From Primulina eburnea (Eukaryota; Streptophyta; Magnoliopsida; Lamiales; Gesneriaceae): a DNA stretch of 64,000 nt. The notes beneath the pieces are model-generated. The model saw only the letters and a program-made list of their open reading frames with translations, was not told the DNA's origin and did not search any database. This document shows, piece after piece, positions 26,638 through 39,314 of the stretch (position 1 is its first letter; the number at the start of each line of letters is the position of its first letter). The stretch lies in NCBI RefSeq assembly GCF_022965805.1, contig NC_133110.1, positions 33,542,317 through 33,606,316 on the forward strand, read 5' to 3'. A program made the position numbers and the translations under genes.

Positions 26638-26643
26638 TTTATT

Positions 26644-27560
26644 ATCAACCCGAAATGTGACATTTGCAAGATTACTTGCTCAAATAATAAATTACGGAAT
26701 CAATTTCTTGATCATACAATCAAGAAAATTAGACTTGATAATGCTGGTGAATTTACTTCCCATACTTTTAATTATTACTGTATTTCAATGGGAATCATTG
26801 TTGAGCATCATGTTACTCATGTACATACACAAAATTGATTAGATGAATCATTGATTAAACGTCTACAACTGATTTCTATACCAATAAATATGAAAACAAA
26901 AAACTCCTTGTTTCTATATGGGACATGCAATTTTACATGCTACTGCATTAATTCACATCAGACTAAGTGCATATCATAAATACTCCCCATTGCAGCTTGC
27001 GTTTGATAAAACACCAAATATTTATCATATCAGAATTCTTGGATGTATGGTATATGTGCCTATTGCACAGGCTCAACGAACAAAAATTGGACCTCAAAGA
27101 AAAATCGGAATTTATGTTGGTTATGATAGCCCATCAATCATTCGATATCTTGAGCCTCAGGCAGGCGGCATGTTTACAGTACGTTTTGTTGATTGTCATT
27201 TTAATGAGGAAATATTCTTAATGTTAGAGGGAGAAAAGAAACATATTGAAAAGTAAATTACATGTTATACATCATCATTGTTACATCTTGATCCAAGAAC
27301 TAAACAATGTGAAAAAAATGTACATCAAATTGTGCATTTACAAAGAATAGCAAATCAAATACCTGATACATTTGCGGACACAAAAGGTTAACCAAATCAT
27401 ATATACATGTTGTAAATGCCCCTACTCGAATTGAAATCTCAAAGAAACAAATTGAAGACACTCATGATGTCATTAAACACTTGAAGCATGGAAAGTCAAT
27501 CGGTTCCAAGGATAAAAATCCTCGAAAAAGAAAAAACATGGAGAACACAATGATCACAAA
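26644..27560 (+). pseudogene. copia integrase, C-terminal half
   Basis: Continues after the solo LTR. KIRLDNAGEFTSHTFNYYCISMGIIVEHHVTHVHTQN carries the second catalytic Asp and the GEFTS motif (26715-26835). Then follow GHAILHATALIHIRLSAYHKYSPLQLAF (26918-27000) and RILGCMVYVPIAQAQRTKIGPQRKIGIYVGYDSPSIIRYLEP (27030-27160), the standard plant copia integrase tail. Stops at 26838 and 27254 and several indels. Confidence 0.82.
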
Positions 27561-27639
27561 ATAGAGAATGATATTCCTACATAAATACATGATGATGAAA
27601 AGGTTCTGTTAGAACAACAAATTGATGAGAATCGTGAAA

Positions 27640-28141
27640 TCTCTATCAATTATATTAAAACTGGAAAAATATGGAACCAAGAAGATATAAAAGAAATTGA
27701 TAATATATTTTCTTACAATGTGGCATTTGACATCATAAATGACAATGAAGATCATGAACCAAAATCTTTTGGTGAATATAAAATTCGACAGGACTGGATA
27801 AAATGGAAAAATGTCATCCAAGTTGAATTGGATTCGCTAAATAAACGTAACGTTTTTGGACCTATAGTTCTTACAACTGAAGGTGTAAAATCTGTTGGGT
27901 ACAAATGAGTTTTTATTCGAAAGCGAAATGCGAAAAATGAAATAGTAAGATATAAAGCTAGACTTGTTGCATAAGGTTTTTCTCAAAGGCCTGGAATTGA
28001 TTATAAAGAAATGTATTCTCCTGTTATGGATGCAATTGCATTTCGGTATTTGATTAGTTTGGTGGTATCTGAAATTTTAGAAATGTGACTTTTGGATGTT
28101 TTCACAGCTTAATTATATGGATCACTCGATAATAATATATA

Positions 28142-28212
<71 letters not shown>

Positions 28213-29213
28213 CCGAAGGATTTAATATGCATGAAACACAAAGTTCAAAATACAGAGAATGTTAAATTGCAAAGATCGTTATATGGGTTAAAGCAATCGG
28301 GACGAATGTGGTATAATCTGCTAAGTGAACACTTAATGAAAAAGGGATGTGTAAACAATTCAACATGCCATTGCGTTTTCATTAAGAAAACAATATCTGG
28401 ATGTGTAATTATTGCTGTATATGTTGATGATTTAAACATCATTGGAGCAAATAAGGAAATTCAAGAAGTTGTGTCGTACTTGAAGGAAGAATTTGAAATG
28501 AAGGATCTTAGAAAAACAAAGTATTGTCTGGGTTTGCAAATTGAATACAGAGAACGTGAAATATCTGTTCACCAGTCAAATTATACAGAAAAGGTCTTAA
28601 ACTTTTTAATATGGATAAATCAGATCCTTTAAGTACTTCAATGGTTGTTAGATCATTAAACGTAGAAAAGGATCCATTCCGTCCATGTGAAGATGATGAA
28701 GTTATTCTTAGTCCAAAAGTACCATATCTAAGTGCTATCGTTGCTCTTATGTATCTTGCAAATTGTACAAGACCTGATATATCTTTTGTTGTAAATTTAG
28801 TTGTAAGATTTAGCTCATATCCAATAAAGAGAAACTGGAACAGAATTAAATACATATTCTGTTAACTACGAGGAACGACATACTTGAAACTTTTGTATTC
28901 AAAAGATACCAATCAAAGTATAATTGGTTATGCTGATGCTGGGTACTTATCTGATAAACACAAGTCACGTTCTCAAACCAGATATGTATTTACTCGTAGA
29001 GGCACTGCAATTTCTTTGTGTTCACATAAACAAACACTTGTAACTACTTCATCAAATCATGCCGAGATTATTGCACTACATGAAGAAAGTCGTGAATGTG
29101 TGTGGCTAAAATCAATGACCGAACATATTCAAATCTCATGTGGAGTATCATTTGACAAAAAGCATGTGATACTATACGATGATAATGCTGCATGTGTTGC
29201 TCAAATGAAATAA
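27640..29213 (+). pseudogene. copia reverse transcriptase and RNase H remnant
   Basis: RT pieces: WIKWKNVIQVELDSLNKRNVF (27790-27860), a decayed KARLVA.GFSQRPGIDY block (27955-28005), and SLYGLKQSGRMWYNLL (28275-28325). The catalytic YVDDLNIIG is at about 28420-28447, followed by LGLQIEYREREI.VHQSNYTEKVL. RNase H follows as IIGYADAGYLSDKHKSRSQTRYVFTRRGTAISLCSHKQTLV.TSSNHAEIIAL (28920-29080). Frames shift repeatedly. A TA microsatellite (28133-28207) has expanded inside the coding sequence. Confidence 0.85.
28133..28208. repeat. TA microsatellite within copia RT
   Basis: About 35 TA units with one interruption. They lie between the remnants of YLYGSLDN-IY and SEGF-like codons of RT, so the array grew from the natural AATATATATATG coding context. 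Confidence 0.85.
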
Positions 29214-29552
29214 GGATACATAAAAAGCGATAGAACTAAACATATTTCCTCTAAGTTCTTCGCATTCACCCAAGAACTTGAGAAGAATAAAGATATTGAT
29301 ATTTGTTACATTCAATCAAGTAAAAACTCATCTGATCTCTTCACAAAGGCACTTCCTACGACAATATTCAGAAAGCATATATATAACATTCGGATGCACA
29401 ATCTACGAAATTTGTGAAGAATCTTTTGTGTTAACATGAAGGGGAGTTTACGTGACTGTACTTTTTTTCCCCCTTACTATGTTTTTATCCCAATGGGTTT
29501 TTCCTAGTAAGGTTTTAGCCGAGACAGTATAAAAACACGTAATGAAGACAAT

Positions 29553-29557
29553 CATTG
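29553..29557. repeat. 5' TSD (CATTG) of gypsy-1
   Basis: CATTG before the 5' LTR is repeated at 49449-49453 after the 3' LTR. Confidence 0.9.
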
Positions 29558-32500
29558 TGTAAGGTCCAAAATTAAGAAAACGTAATCCAACTGCATGCGA
29601 ATCTAGGAAACATGAAAAACGAGTAATTAATTGGTTTTATTTGCTAATCGATTATGTGGCATACACGCTTATGTGTTAAATATGATTTTATTATCATCAT
29701 GCACAAAACTTTATTTTTAAGGAATATTCAAATGACGATCGAGGAACGGGGACCGAGGGCTGAAAAACGTAAAATGTTTTTATAAATAATTGTTTGTAAT
29801 TATTTAAAATATGAGTGTTGCTTTTTCATATTTTTTAAAATAAAGGGTTTTGAGGTGATTTTATACGACGGGACGTAAATTTTATCGGTGTTGGTTTTTC
29901 AATAAAAATGCGAGCTTTTTGGCAACCCGGCTAATAAATCCACAAATTTATTTAAACAAAAACCTTGTTACTATATTATTAAATCCTAATTAAGACTAAT
30001 GGACTTAATTTAGTGGCTTAATAGGCCTAAGCATAGATAGAAGTTTAATTATTATTTAAAAGGTTAAAACCCTACTCCTTGTAACACTAACTCACGGCCA
30101 CACACTCCACAAATTCTGAAACGCTCCCCATCACCCCTTACACGATATACACTTGCACACCACATAGTAGAAGGGTTTTCGTGAGGCTCAAGGGGATTCA
30201 AAGCCAAGATTCTTGCCCGTTCTTCGTCGTCAACGTTATTTCGTGCATATAAAATGCAAAGGCACGCCATACATCTCATTTTCTCATCCATCATATCATA
30301 ATATTGTTTTAATTATTGTATGCATGAAGAACATGAACTTATTTTCTGTATTTTCGGATTTATGGCATGCACAAGAGGTAAAATCTTGATTCTATGATTT
30401 AAATTCATGTTTTATATTGTGAAGAGGCTGCCATGATCATAGGTGATGAACAAGTGATGATATACATGATTTTAATAGGTCCTAACTCAAGACAAAACCA
30501 TGTACCTCAAGCAACTAACCAAATCGTTTTTTTTCCTGTCATGAAGCTTAGGGGTTCGGCTTTCATGTTCTAAAGGGAGGGCAGGCCTGGGCTTGGGTTC
30601 ATGGATGGCCTAAGGTCCGGTTGTGTCAAGGGGATAGTCCTAGCCAAGCTAGGACTCGGGTTAGAAGGGCTCGGAGGAGTCCTTGTAAACAAGAACTCAT
30701 ACTCGAGAACTTGTGCAGGTTGGTGCGGGTTGTTGCGCGGCTTGCAGGGGAGGGAAGGCTCGGTCCAGGGCTCGTGGGCTGGGCTAGGGTGACTCATTAG
30801 GGTCCTGTGAAGGTGCACTGGGGGTTGGTTTGGGTGCTGGGTAGACGGATAGGTCCCTAGGTGCACAAAGCTAGAGTCCACTCAAAGTGCAACTCTCGGC
30901 CAATGTATGGGTGTGGTCTAAGGGTCATGTTTTTGGGGTTTGGGATGGTTTCTAAGTGGTCTAAGGTTCCAGTAGGGTACTTTAGTATGTTGATCAGGGT
31001 TTGGGTCAACTTGGTTTGGGGGTGACTCGAGAAAAACGAAAGATGGCTCGGGGTTGAAGTTTATGTGTCATGTTAGGTTTTTTTCAAAGCAAAAATGTTT
31101 GAAACATGGCTCATGGGGGGTCGAGCCATGGTTCATAAGGGCTAAAATAATGTAAAAAGTCTAAGTTTTAAGTTTAGGAATTTTATTTTAAAGTTTTGGA
31201 TTTTTCGGGATTAAAACACCGTCAAAACGACTAATTAATGATTAATTGAAAAGCCTAATTTTTAAGCTAAATAAAATTATGGAATTTTAATTTAAGCTTA
31301 AATAACTCTTCGGGACATGTTAGAGTCAATGAATTCAAGAAAACGTCAAAATCGAGGAGTTTTACGTCTAGGGGTAAAACGGTCTTTTACACCTAAAAAA
31401 ATTAGTTAACGTCATGGCAGTTCTCTAAATGTTGTTTTTATGATATTATGATTATTTTTAAATATTTATGAAATGTTCATGATTAAATTAGGATTTCTAA
31501 ATGTCTATGAGATTTTTATGATTTAAGGAAGACATTTAAAAGATATGTTGCATGCTTGGTTTCAAAAACAAAAATGTTATGTTATGCATGAGTTTATAAA
31601 GTGATGAGAATGTAAAACGTTGAAAAAAGTTAAGTAAATGTGACTAATTCGATAATGTTGGAGATATCGGTCCTAGTGGGAGCCCGACGATCGTATGTCC
31701 ATTATTACGAATATGAGGATATGAGGTAAAGGTAAGAATGAGAATATCGTGAGTGGAAAAGGCCCCAGAGGGAGCCCATTTATGGGAAAAGGCCCCAGAA
31801 GGAGCCTCGACGGTCGTATTCTATTCGAAAGAAGATAGGTCATGGCCCAGTTGACCGATGAGAGCGTTGCTGGTGTCCCCCGCCGCCCAGTACTGTGGTT
31901 TTATGTAGATGGATCCATCGACTTTTGAGGTTTGAGGAAAGTCACAATTAACGATTTGAATTCAACCAAGGAAAAAGAAAAAGGAAAAATATTTATGATC
32001 ATGTTAAAAGGTTTTATGTTATGTTATGTCATGTTGAGGAAAAAAAGAAAGGAAAAAGTTAAGGTTTATTTATGCATGTCATGAAAAAGTTATTTTTACG
32101 TAAAAGTATTTTCACTTTTGTATGTGATTTTATACGTATTAGTTGTTATAAATATTATGTTGTGTTGAATCTTTAGACTCACTAGGTGTGATGGATGCAG
32201 GTGAGTTTGAGGGAGGTCTTGACGTATGAACTGACTGGACTGAAGGTGCACACAACCCGAGGACCAGCGCTTCTATTTTTTCCGCATTTACGATTTTTGA
32301 TTCATGATTTATGTTAAAGATTTTAAGACTATTTATTTATGTTTTTGAGAGATTTTTGAGAGGTTTTGTATGGGCTATACTTTTCAAATTTATTGTTTTT
32401 TTAGGTTTGATAAAACATGCGACGATTTCATTTTTATGACTATTTCACTTGATTTTTAAAATGCTAGTGGGTTGATGTTTTATTTTAAAAGGTAAAATAT

Positions 32501-32601
32501 TTTCTGAAAATATTTTCATGAGATTTATGTATATGGCCGAAAATTGAGTGTTTAAAAAAAATTCTAATACTTTTTAAGCAATAAAAAGGGCAGACATTTC
32601 A
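29558..32601 (+). repeat. gypsy-1 5' LTR
   Basis: A 3,044-bp LTR with no genes. Short open frames inside it (for example near 30064 and 30600) recur at the same place in the 3' LTR simply because the LTRs are copies. The 31680-31910 part has GGAAAAGGCCCCAGAGGGAGCC repeated twice. The TCTTTAGACTCACTAGGTGTGATGGATGCAG-like segment (about 32170) is typical of this LTR group. Confidence 0.9.
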
Positions 32602-32823
32602 GTTAGTATCAGAGCCAAGGGTCCGTCCTGTAAAGTGTTGTGTCACCATCAGCGCCGGAAAGATCAGTCGTAAAGCCTCAAAGTTGTAAGTTTTTACATG
32701 CTTTATATGATTCAGTAAGATGTTATCTGCATGATTACATGAATAATACGTCTACATTGTATGTTTACTCGATTTTTGGGTATATATGCTTTGCATGCTG
32801 AAATTGCCAAATGAATTAGAATA

Positions 32824-33812
32824 TGTCATATGATTAGAAAAATTAGATTTAAGTGCATGTTAGTTACGTTAGAATTTGGAAAACGTTCAGATAAAATACC
32901 TCATAGACGTTCCCCTGTTAATGAAAACCAAGCAGAAAACTGTGTGAATCATCAAGGAAATGCACCACCACCACCAGGGGATGCTGCTACTCGTGATTTA
33001 GAGAGGATGGCTCGTCTCTTCGAGCAGCATTTACAGCAGCAACAGTTGCAGCAGCAGTTACAGAAAATGCAACAACAGAGCTGCAGCAGGCACATAGGCC
33101 ACAACATGACATTTATGATCATTTCCGGAGGCTAGGGCCGAAGGAATTTTCTGGCACCACCGATCCTTTTTTGCTGAGATTTGGATCCATTCACTTGAGG
33201 TACATTTTCGTTATCTGGATATGGGGGATGCAGATCGGGTGAGGTGTACTACCTATCTATTCAAGGATGATGCTTCTTTATGGTGGGAAGGAGTCGAGCA
33301 CAGTGTTAATCTTGCTACCATCACTTGGGCTCGTTTCAAGGAATATTCTATGAAATGTACTTTACTGTCGATGTTAGAGGGCGAATGATGAGGGAGTTTA
33401 TGACCCTCTGCCAGGGAGACTCGACTGTTGCCGAGTTTGTGAAGAAGTTTTATAGAGGTTGTCATTTCGTACCCCTTATTGCTGGGGATCCTGCAGTGAA
33501 GCTTAGGCATTTCATGGATGGCTTACGACCTACCCTTCGAAACAATGTTATGATGATGTGTGCATTTGATTATACCACTGCTACTACTTATGCCTTCCAG
33601 TCTGAGCAGTCTTTGAGGGACATTGATATTGAGATTCAGCGCAAAAGGCAGCACTTTCAGAATAATAATCAACAGAATAAAAAGCCATATACGGGTCCTC
33701 CTAGACCTCAAGGGCCTCAAAAGCCCCAAGGTCCAGTCAAGAAGCCAGCACCACCAAAGCCACAAAATCCTGGAGCACCTAAGCCTGTTGAGAGGCAACC
33801 ATGCAAAGAGTG
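32824..33812 (+). pseudogene. gypsy-1 gag, first part
   Basis: After an N-terminal part with a Gln-rich stretch (FEQHLQQQQLQQQLQ, about 33018-33070), the gag core reads in changing frames. It includes RRLGPKEFSGTTDP (33124-33165), DADRVRCTTYLFKDDASLWWEG (33230-33295), and ITWARFKEYSMKC. Then come GDSTVAEFVKKFYRGCHFVPLIAGDPAVKLRHFMDGLRP (33415-33535) and a Pro/Lys/Gln-rich linker to C-K-E-C. Gypsy-2 inserts at 33813 within the zinc-knuckle coding region. The gag continues at 42712. Confidence 0.83.
33808..33812. repeat. 5' TSD (GAGTG) of gypsy-2
   Basis: GAGTG before the 5' LTR is repeated at 42707-42711 after the 3' LTR. Confidence 0.9.
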
Positions 33813-35703
33813 TGTGAGACCCCGAGACTAAAATAGTTTTGATGGAATTTTGGTTAATAAATTGAAAAATATTCAATTTATTTTGATGGTATTTTTCGTA
33901 AATAAGTTGAAAAATAATGAATTAATTTTAAAGGCAAAATGGTAAATAGTGACATATCTTTGTTATATGAAGTCCAAATGATTTGAGATTTGAATATGAC
34001 ATAGAAAACTCAAAGATAGAGAAGTTTCATGTTTTGAGTTTTGGAAAATTTGATCGTTTGACTGGTCCAAATAGATATACCGATGTTAAAATGTTAAATA
34101 ATATATAAAATATAATATTAAAAAAATAAAAAAAAACAATTGATATATATGAAACTTACGTAAGTTTCATTTCTCAAGAACTTACAGAAGAAGAAAAGTA
34201 GAGAGAGGAATAAGGGTTTTCCATTTTTCTTTTCGATCGTGCGATTTATCGGTTTATCTAATCGACGAACCGATTTCAGTTCTGAGATCGTTGACACGAG
34301 GTCTTCGATTTGAGGTATAAATTTTATGTTTTTGGTGATGTTTGAAATTCATCGATTTTTAGATTAAATCCGATAAATTGTTAAATCATACAGAAACTGA
34401 ATATTGTTGAATAGTGTATGATTTTAACGAAGAAGAGATGATTATAGTGATGTTATTTTGAATTATTCTCAATTTATTATAATTAGGGAATTTAACAATT
34501 GAGATTGAAGAATTATTTGTCAGTGGTTATTAATTCTGATTATATATGCAGTAGAGTAATCGACAAGAAACTAAATTTTGAAGTAGAAATTGAATTATGT
34601 TATGATTTGAATTTGATATGAATTTTCAAAGTTTCAAAATATATTTGAAACTTATATTATTGAATTTGAATATATTATTGAATGAAATGAATGTGTTATT
34701 GATGTAGATAGAGTAATATATTGATATCTTCAAGCTGCATCAATTGGAAACGAAGAATTGAGATATGTTGCGACCGGGTAACATACGACAGGTGTCTGTA
34801 TTATATGATATATGTTGGATTGATTTGATTGATTTGGATGAGATTATGTGTCTATATGCCTTATATGTTGATTTTTGATGTGGCATACATGACATTATGA
34901 TTGGAATATCGATGTATAAAATAAATGTTTTGTTAACACACATCGTTTGATGCATACATCGATACATGACATGCACGTTGAGCTATGATCCTTGGATACC
35001 CTGATTTGATTTGATTGGATTCTGGGGTTTGTGAACACAATTGCTATGTTGGTATTATATGACCCGTAAAGCATAGAAAATTGTTGCCCCGATGATTGGA
35101 TATGAGATTTGGGATTTGATGGCACTTTGTCGACGCTATCATACGAGTATCCCTTATTGAGGCCGGTGTGCCAGCTCGAGCATTGATTTGATAGCGATTC
35201 GTTTGATTCTAACATGTGCTCAGTGGATGGACATATTACCTGATACCTCCACGACATACATGCATTACATACCATGTATCATTGTTTAGATACTTGTGGT
35301 ATATATGATGGTTGTTCCATATGGAGCTTTGCTCACCCCCAAGGGGGGCTGTTGTTGTTATTGTGTGTGGACAATGGCAGGTACTCCAAGATATCATGAG
35401 ACTGGAGAGGGTGCTTCTGGAGGGAGCCACAGTTTGAGTTGAGGTTTATATTTTGTTCCCAGTATATATGCGTATATATGTATCTATATACCGGGGCATG
35501 TCCCGAGGATATGAGTTGTTTGTATATGATTGACTTTGATTATGTGTGGGCATGTTTATGATGTGAGATGAAATACTATTTTTAGTATTTAAATAAAATG
35601 ATTTGGGCTCATTGTAAAGAAAATTTAAACTCGTTTTCCGCTGTAATTAAATAACTCTAATCAGATTTCATTGTAATAACGATTAGGAGCTAAGGGCCCC
35701 ACA
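33813..35703 (+). repeat. gypsy-2 5' LTR
   Basis: 1,891 bp, non-coding. Includes GAAACTTACGTAAGTTTC, a perfect short palindrome near 34151, present in both LTRs. Confidence 0.9.
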
Positions 35704-35914
35704 CTAGATGGTATCAGAGCATAGCTGGGAATGCTCGATTGAGTCTTGTGTACACTTGAATAGGCACAAATGAATTGTGCGTATGTGTTTGACTTATTTG
35801 TATTACTTGCTCTTATGTGAGTTGATTTGAGTAAGTATCTGATGAGATTGATGATATGAGATGATGATGTTATGAAATTGATATTGATTTGTGATATTCA
35901 TCATTGATTTGTAG

Positions 35915-36478
35915 ATGGATCACACAAATGAAACTGCGAGTAGCAGTACTGAGAGGATAGTTGGGCAATTTGAAGGATTGTCCATGGATTCAGTGATGGC
36001 TCGATTCCAGGATCTGAAACCACCGAAGTTCTTTGGCACTGAGAGTGCAGAAAGAGCTGAGGCCTGGTTGAAGGATATCGAGCATCTGTTTAATATTGTT
36101 GAATATTTTAAGGCTCGGAGAATGAAACTTGCTCTATATCAGTTGAAAGACCGAGCAAAATCTTGGTGGGAAGCCGCTGAGATTGGAATGAAAGAGGCCG
36201 GGATTGAAGTCACTTGGGATGTCTTCAAGGCCCAGTTTTTGGAGCAGTATTCCCCTTCTTCTTATTATACTGCTCAGGAGAATGAATTCAATAATCTGAA
36301 GCAGGGAACGATGTCTGTTGCGGAGTATGCTTCGAAGTTTTCTACTCTGTTGAAGTATGCACCTCACGTGGCTGGGAATGCGAGGGCAAAATATAACAGG
36401 TTTGTAAATGGTTTACATCCTGCTTTGTATACATATATTGTTTTCTGGATTGCCTACCAGCTACGCAGAGGCAGTTGA
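35915..36478 (+). pseudogene. gypsy-2 gag (frame 1)
   Basis: Starts MDHTNETASSSTERIVGQF and contains the chromovirus gag core: LKPPKFFGTESAERAEAWLKDIE, MKLALYQLKDRAKSWWEA, WDVFKAQFLEQY, and LKQGTMSVAEYASKFSTLLKYAP. Near 36430 the frame must change by one to continue into the zinc-knuckle and pol frame ([20 protein letters not shown]), so gag and pol are disconnected. The shift is probably a mutation, since single-frame gag-pol is usual in this clade. Confidence 0.9.
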
Positions 36479-39296
36479 ACGAACCAAGGCAGCCGAGGCT
36501 GGACTTAGGCGGGGAGGTCCACAGTACAATCCTCCACCACCGGTGTCAGCTCAGCAGCCTACTTTGCGACCGAGGGGTAAGAAGTTCAAGAAGACTGGCT
36601 CTGCTTCTTCGTCTTCTTCGAGTTCTAGTGGATCACAGAGAGGGAGTCCTGTGATTGCTCCCTATTGCAGCCATTGTGGAGGCAAACGTACTATCGAGCA
36701 GTGTCGAGGTATGTTTGGTATTTGTTATCGGTGTGGGCAGGAATGCCATTTCTCTCGAGTATGTCCAAACAGGGGTACGACTTTTGTTCAAACCCAGCCA
36801 GGATTTATATGTGGCCCTGGTATGATGAGACCTGTTGTTCCTGTTCCTTCTTTTCAACAGTCAAGTGTTCCACGATATCGAGGACCGGGTGGTCAGAGTG
36901 CCCAAGTTCATCCTCAAGTGAGAGTATACGCCATGACTGAGGATCAGGCGAGAGAAGCTCTTGGTGGCGTAATTGAAGGTATTTGCACGCTTTGCGATAA
37001 TCCTGCACGTGTTTTATTTGATACAGGAGCATCTCATTCATTCATATCTCATGCATTTGTTGCATTTCACGATATCGAGTGTATCCCGTTGTATGATACT
37101 TTGTCGATAGCCACGCCAGCAGGGAAGATTATTTTGTCTGAGAAAGTTGTGCATAATTGTGTATTGATATATGAGGATAATGTGGTATTTCTGAATTCGA
37201 TTGTCCTCCCAATGAACGACTTTGATTGTATTGTTGGCATGGATATCTTGACGACAAATCGAGCTACTGTTGATTGTCGTCATGGAGTGGTTCGATTTCG
37301 ACCGATTGATGGACCCAAGTGGAATTTTTATGGCAAGGGTTCCCAAGCCAAAATTCCATTGGTATCTTCCTTGGAAATTTCTCGACTTTTGACTAGCGGA
37401 GATGAAGGTTATCTTATCTACGATATTGATGTATCTAAGAAGAAGCCTTCTTTATCGAAGATTCCTGTTGCGAAAGAATTTCCAGATGTATTTTCCGATG
37501 AGATTCCTGATTTTCCTACTCATCGAGAAGTTGAGTTTAGTATTGATCTTATGCCAGGGACTGCTCCCATATCTAAAGCTCCCTATCGCATGGCACCATT
37601 GGAATTGAAAGAATTGAAAGAACAATTACAGGATCTTCTCGATAAGAGATATATTCGACCGAGTGTATCACCTTGGGGAGCTCCAGTTTTATTTGTTCAA
37701 AAGAAAGATGGTACTATGCGAATGTGTATCGACTGTAGGCAATTGAATCGGGCTACTGTGAAAAATAATTACCCACTTCCTCATATTGATGATTTATTTG
37801 ATCAGCTTCAGGGTACTTCTGTATACTCTAAGATTGATCTTCATTCTGGGTATCATCAAGTACGAATTCGAGACGAAGATGTGCCCAAAACTGCTTTTCG
37901 TACGAGGTATGGCCACTATGAATTCTTGGTTATGCCTTTTGGTCTTACGAATGCTCCTGCTATCTTTATGGACTTGATGAATCGCGTCTTCCGATATTAT
38001 CTTGACCGATTCGTTATTGTGTTTATTGATGATATTCTTGTGTATTCGAAATCGAAGAAGGAGCATGCTGAACATCTGAGACTGATACTTCAAACTCTTT
38101 GTACTAGTCATTTATATGCTAAATTGTCCAAATGTGAATTCTGGATGGACAAAGTGATATTTCTGGGCCACGTCATTTCGAGACATGGCATATCTGTTGA
38201 TCCTGCGAAGGTCGAAGCTGTATTGAATTGGCCAAGACCTACAAATATTCCTGAGATCCGTAGCTTCATGGGTTTAGCTGGCTATTATCGTCGTTTTATT
38301 GAAGGATTTTCGAAGATAGCTAAACTTGTTACTCAACTGACACAGAAGAATCAGAGATTCATTTGGTCAGATGAATATGAAGCTAGTTTTCTTGAATTGA
38401 AGACGAGATTGACCACAGCACCTGTGCTTACTATTCCCTCAGGTACCGGAGGATTTGTGGTATGTACAGATGCGTCGGGTAAAGGTTTGGGCTGTGTTCT
38501 GATGCAACGTGGCAAAGTGGTTGCTTATGCGTCTCGTCAATTGAAATATCATGAAACACGTTATCATGTTCATGATTTTGAATTGGCTGTCATTGTGTTT
38601 GCTTTGAAGATCTGGCTCCATTACTTGTACGGAGAAAAATTTGTTATCTATTCGGACCATAAGAGTCTGAAATATCTCTTTTCTCAATCTGATTTGAATA
38701 TGAGGCAACACAGGTGGATGGATCTCCTGAAGTATTTTGATTGTGAGATTCAATATCACCCTGGATCGGTGAATGTTACTGCGGATGCCCTGAGTCGTAA
38801 AATTCATGATTTTGTGTTAGCTTCTGCCAATGTCGCCAAAGTACACGAGGATATTTGTACTTCTGGTTGGACTTTTTACTCGAATTGGAATTATGTCACT
38901 GTCTCAGCATTGCAAATTGAGCCGAATTTGATATCAAAAATACGAAAGGCCCAACGAAGCGATGCTCAGATCCAAAAGTCGAAAGAACTTGTATCTGCTG
39001 GACATCATTCTGGATTACAGATTTCTTCTGATGGTTCTTTACGACTTAATGGTCGGCTGGTAGTTCCTGATAATTCTGATTTGAAATCTGCCCTTCTTCG
39101 AGAAGCACATTGTAGCAAATACAGTATTCACCCTGGAGGCCGAAAGATGTATTTGACATTGAGACCTCAATTCTGGTGGAAACGTATGAAGAAGGACATT
39201 GCTGAGTTTATTTCTAAATTTTTTGTCTGCCAGCAAGTGAAATCCGAGAGAATGAAACCAGGAGGATTACGCCATAGTCTTGAAATCCCGAAATAG
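36440..39296 (+). pseudogene. gypsy-2 pol: zinc knuckle, protease, RT, RNase H, integrase N-terminus
   Basis: One long frame (open from 36408; the first in-frame Met there is not the natural start). In order: CCHC knuckle [14 protein letters not shown] (about 36727-36768), and protease [12 protein letters not shown] (37016-37050). RT follows with [18 protein letters not shown] and [17 protein letters not shown]. It continues with the catalytic [15 protein letters not shown] (38005-38055) and FLGHVIS..GI.VDP. RNase H has [17 protein letters not shown] and [12 protein letters not shown]. Integrase zinc finger: HPGGRKMY...FFVCQQVK, where the first Cys of the C-x2-C pair is Phe. The frame ends at TAG 39294 in place of the conserved Trp of IPEWKWE. 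A TAA follows at 39303. Confidence 0.92.
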
Positions 39297-39314
39297 AATT
39301 GGTAACATATTGCT

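Noticed and set aside
30064..30294. Short frame repeated almost unchanged at 46886-47116, looking like a conserved gene
   Set aside because: Both lie at the same place in the two LTRs of gypsy-1. Similarity is due to LTR identity and not to selection on a protein.
34740..35430. Minus-strand frames in the gypsy-2 LTR, again present at 41937-42278
   Set aside because: Same reason: LTR copies, no recognisable protein, many differences that do not respect codons.
36408..39296. Intact single-gene polyprotein of 962 residues
   Set aside because: The first Met is in the wrong frame for gag. The frame lacks the gag start and ends at a nonsense codon inside integrase, so it is a part of a broken element.
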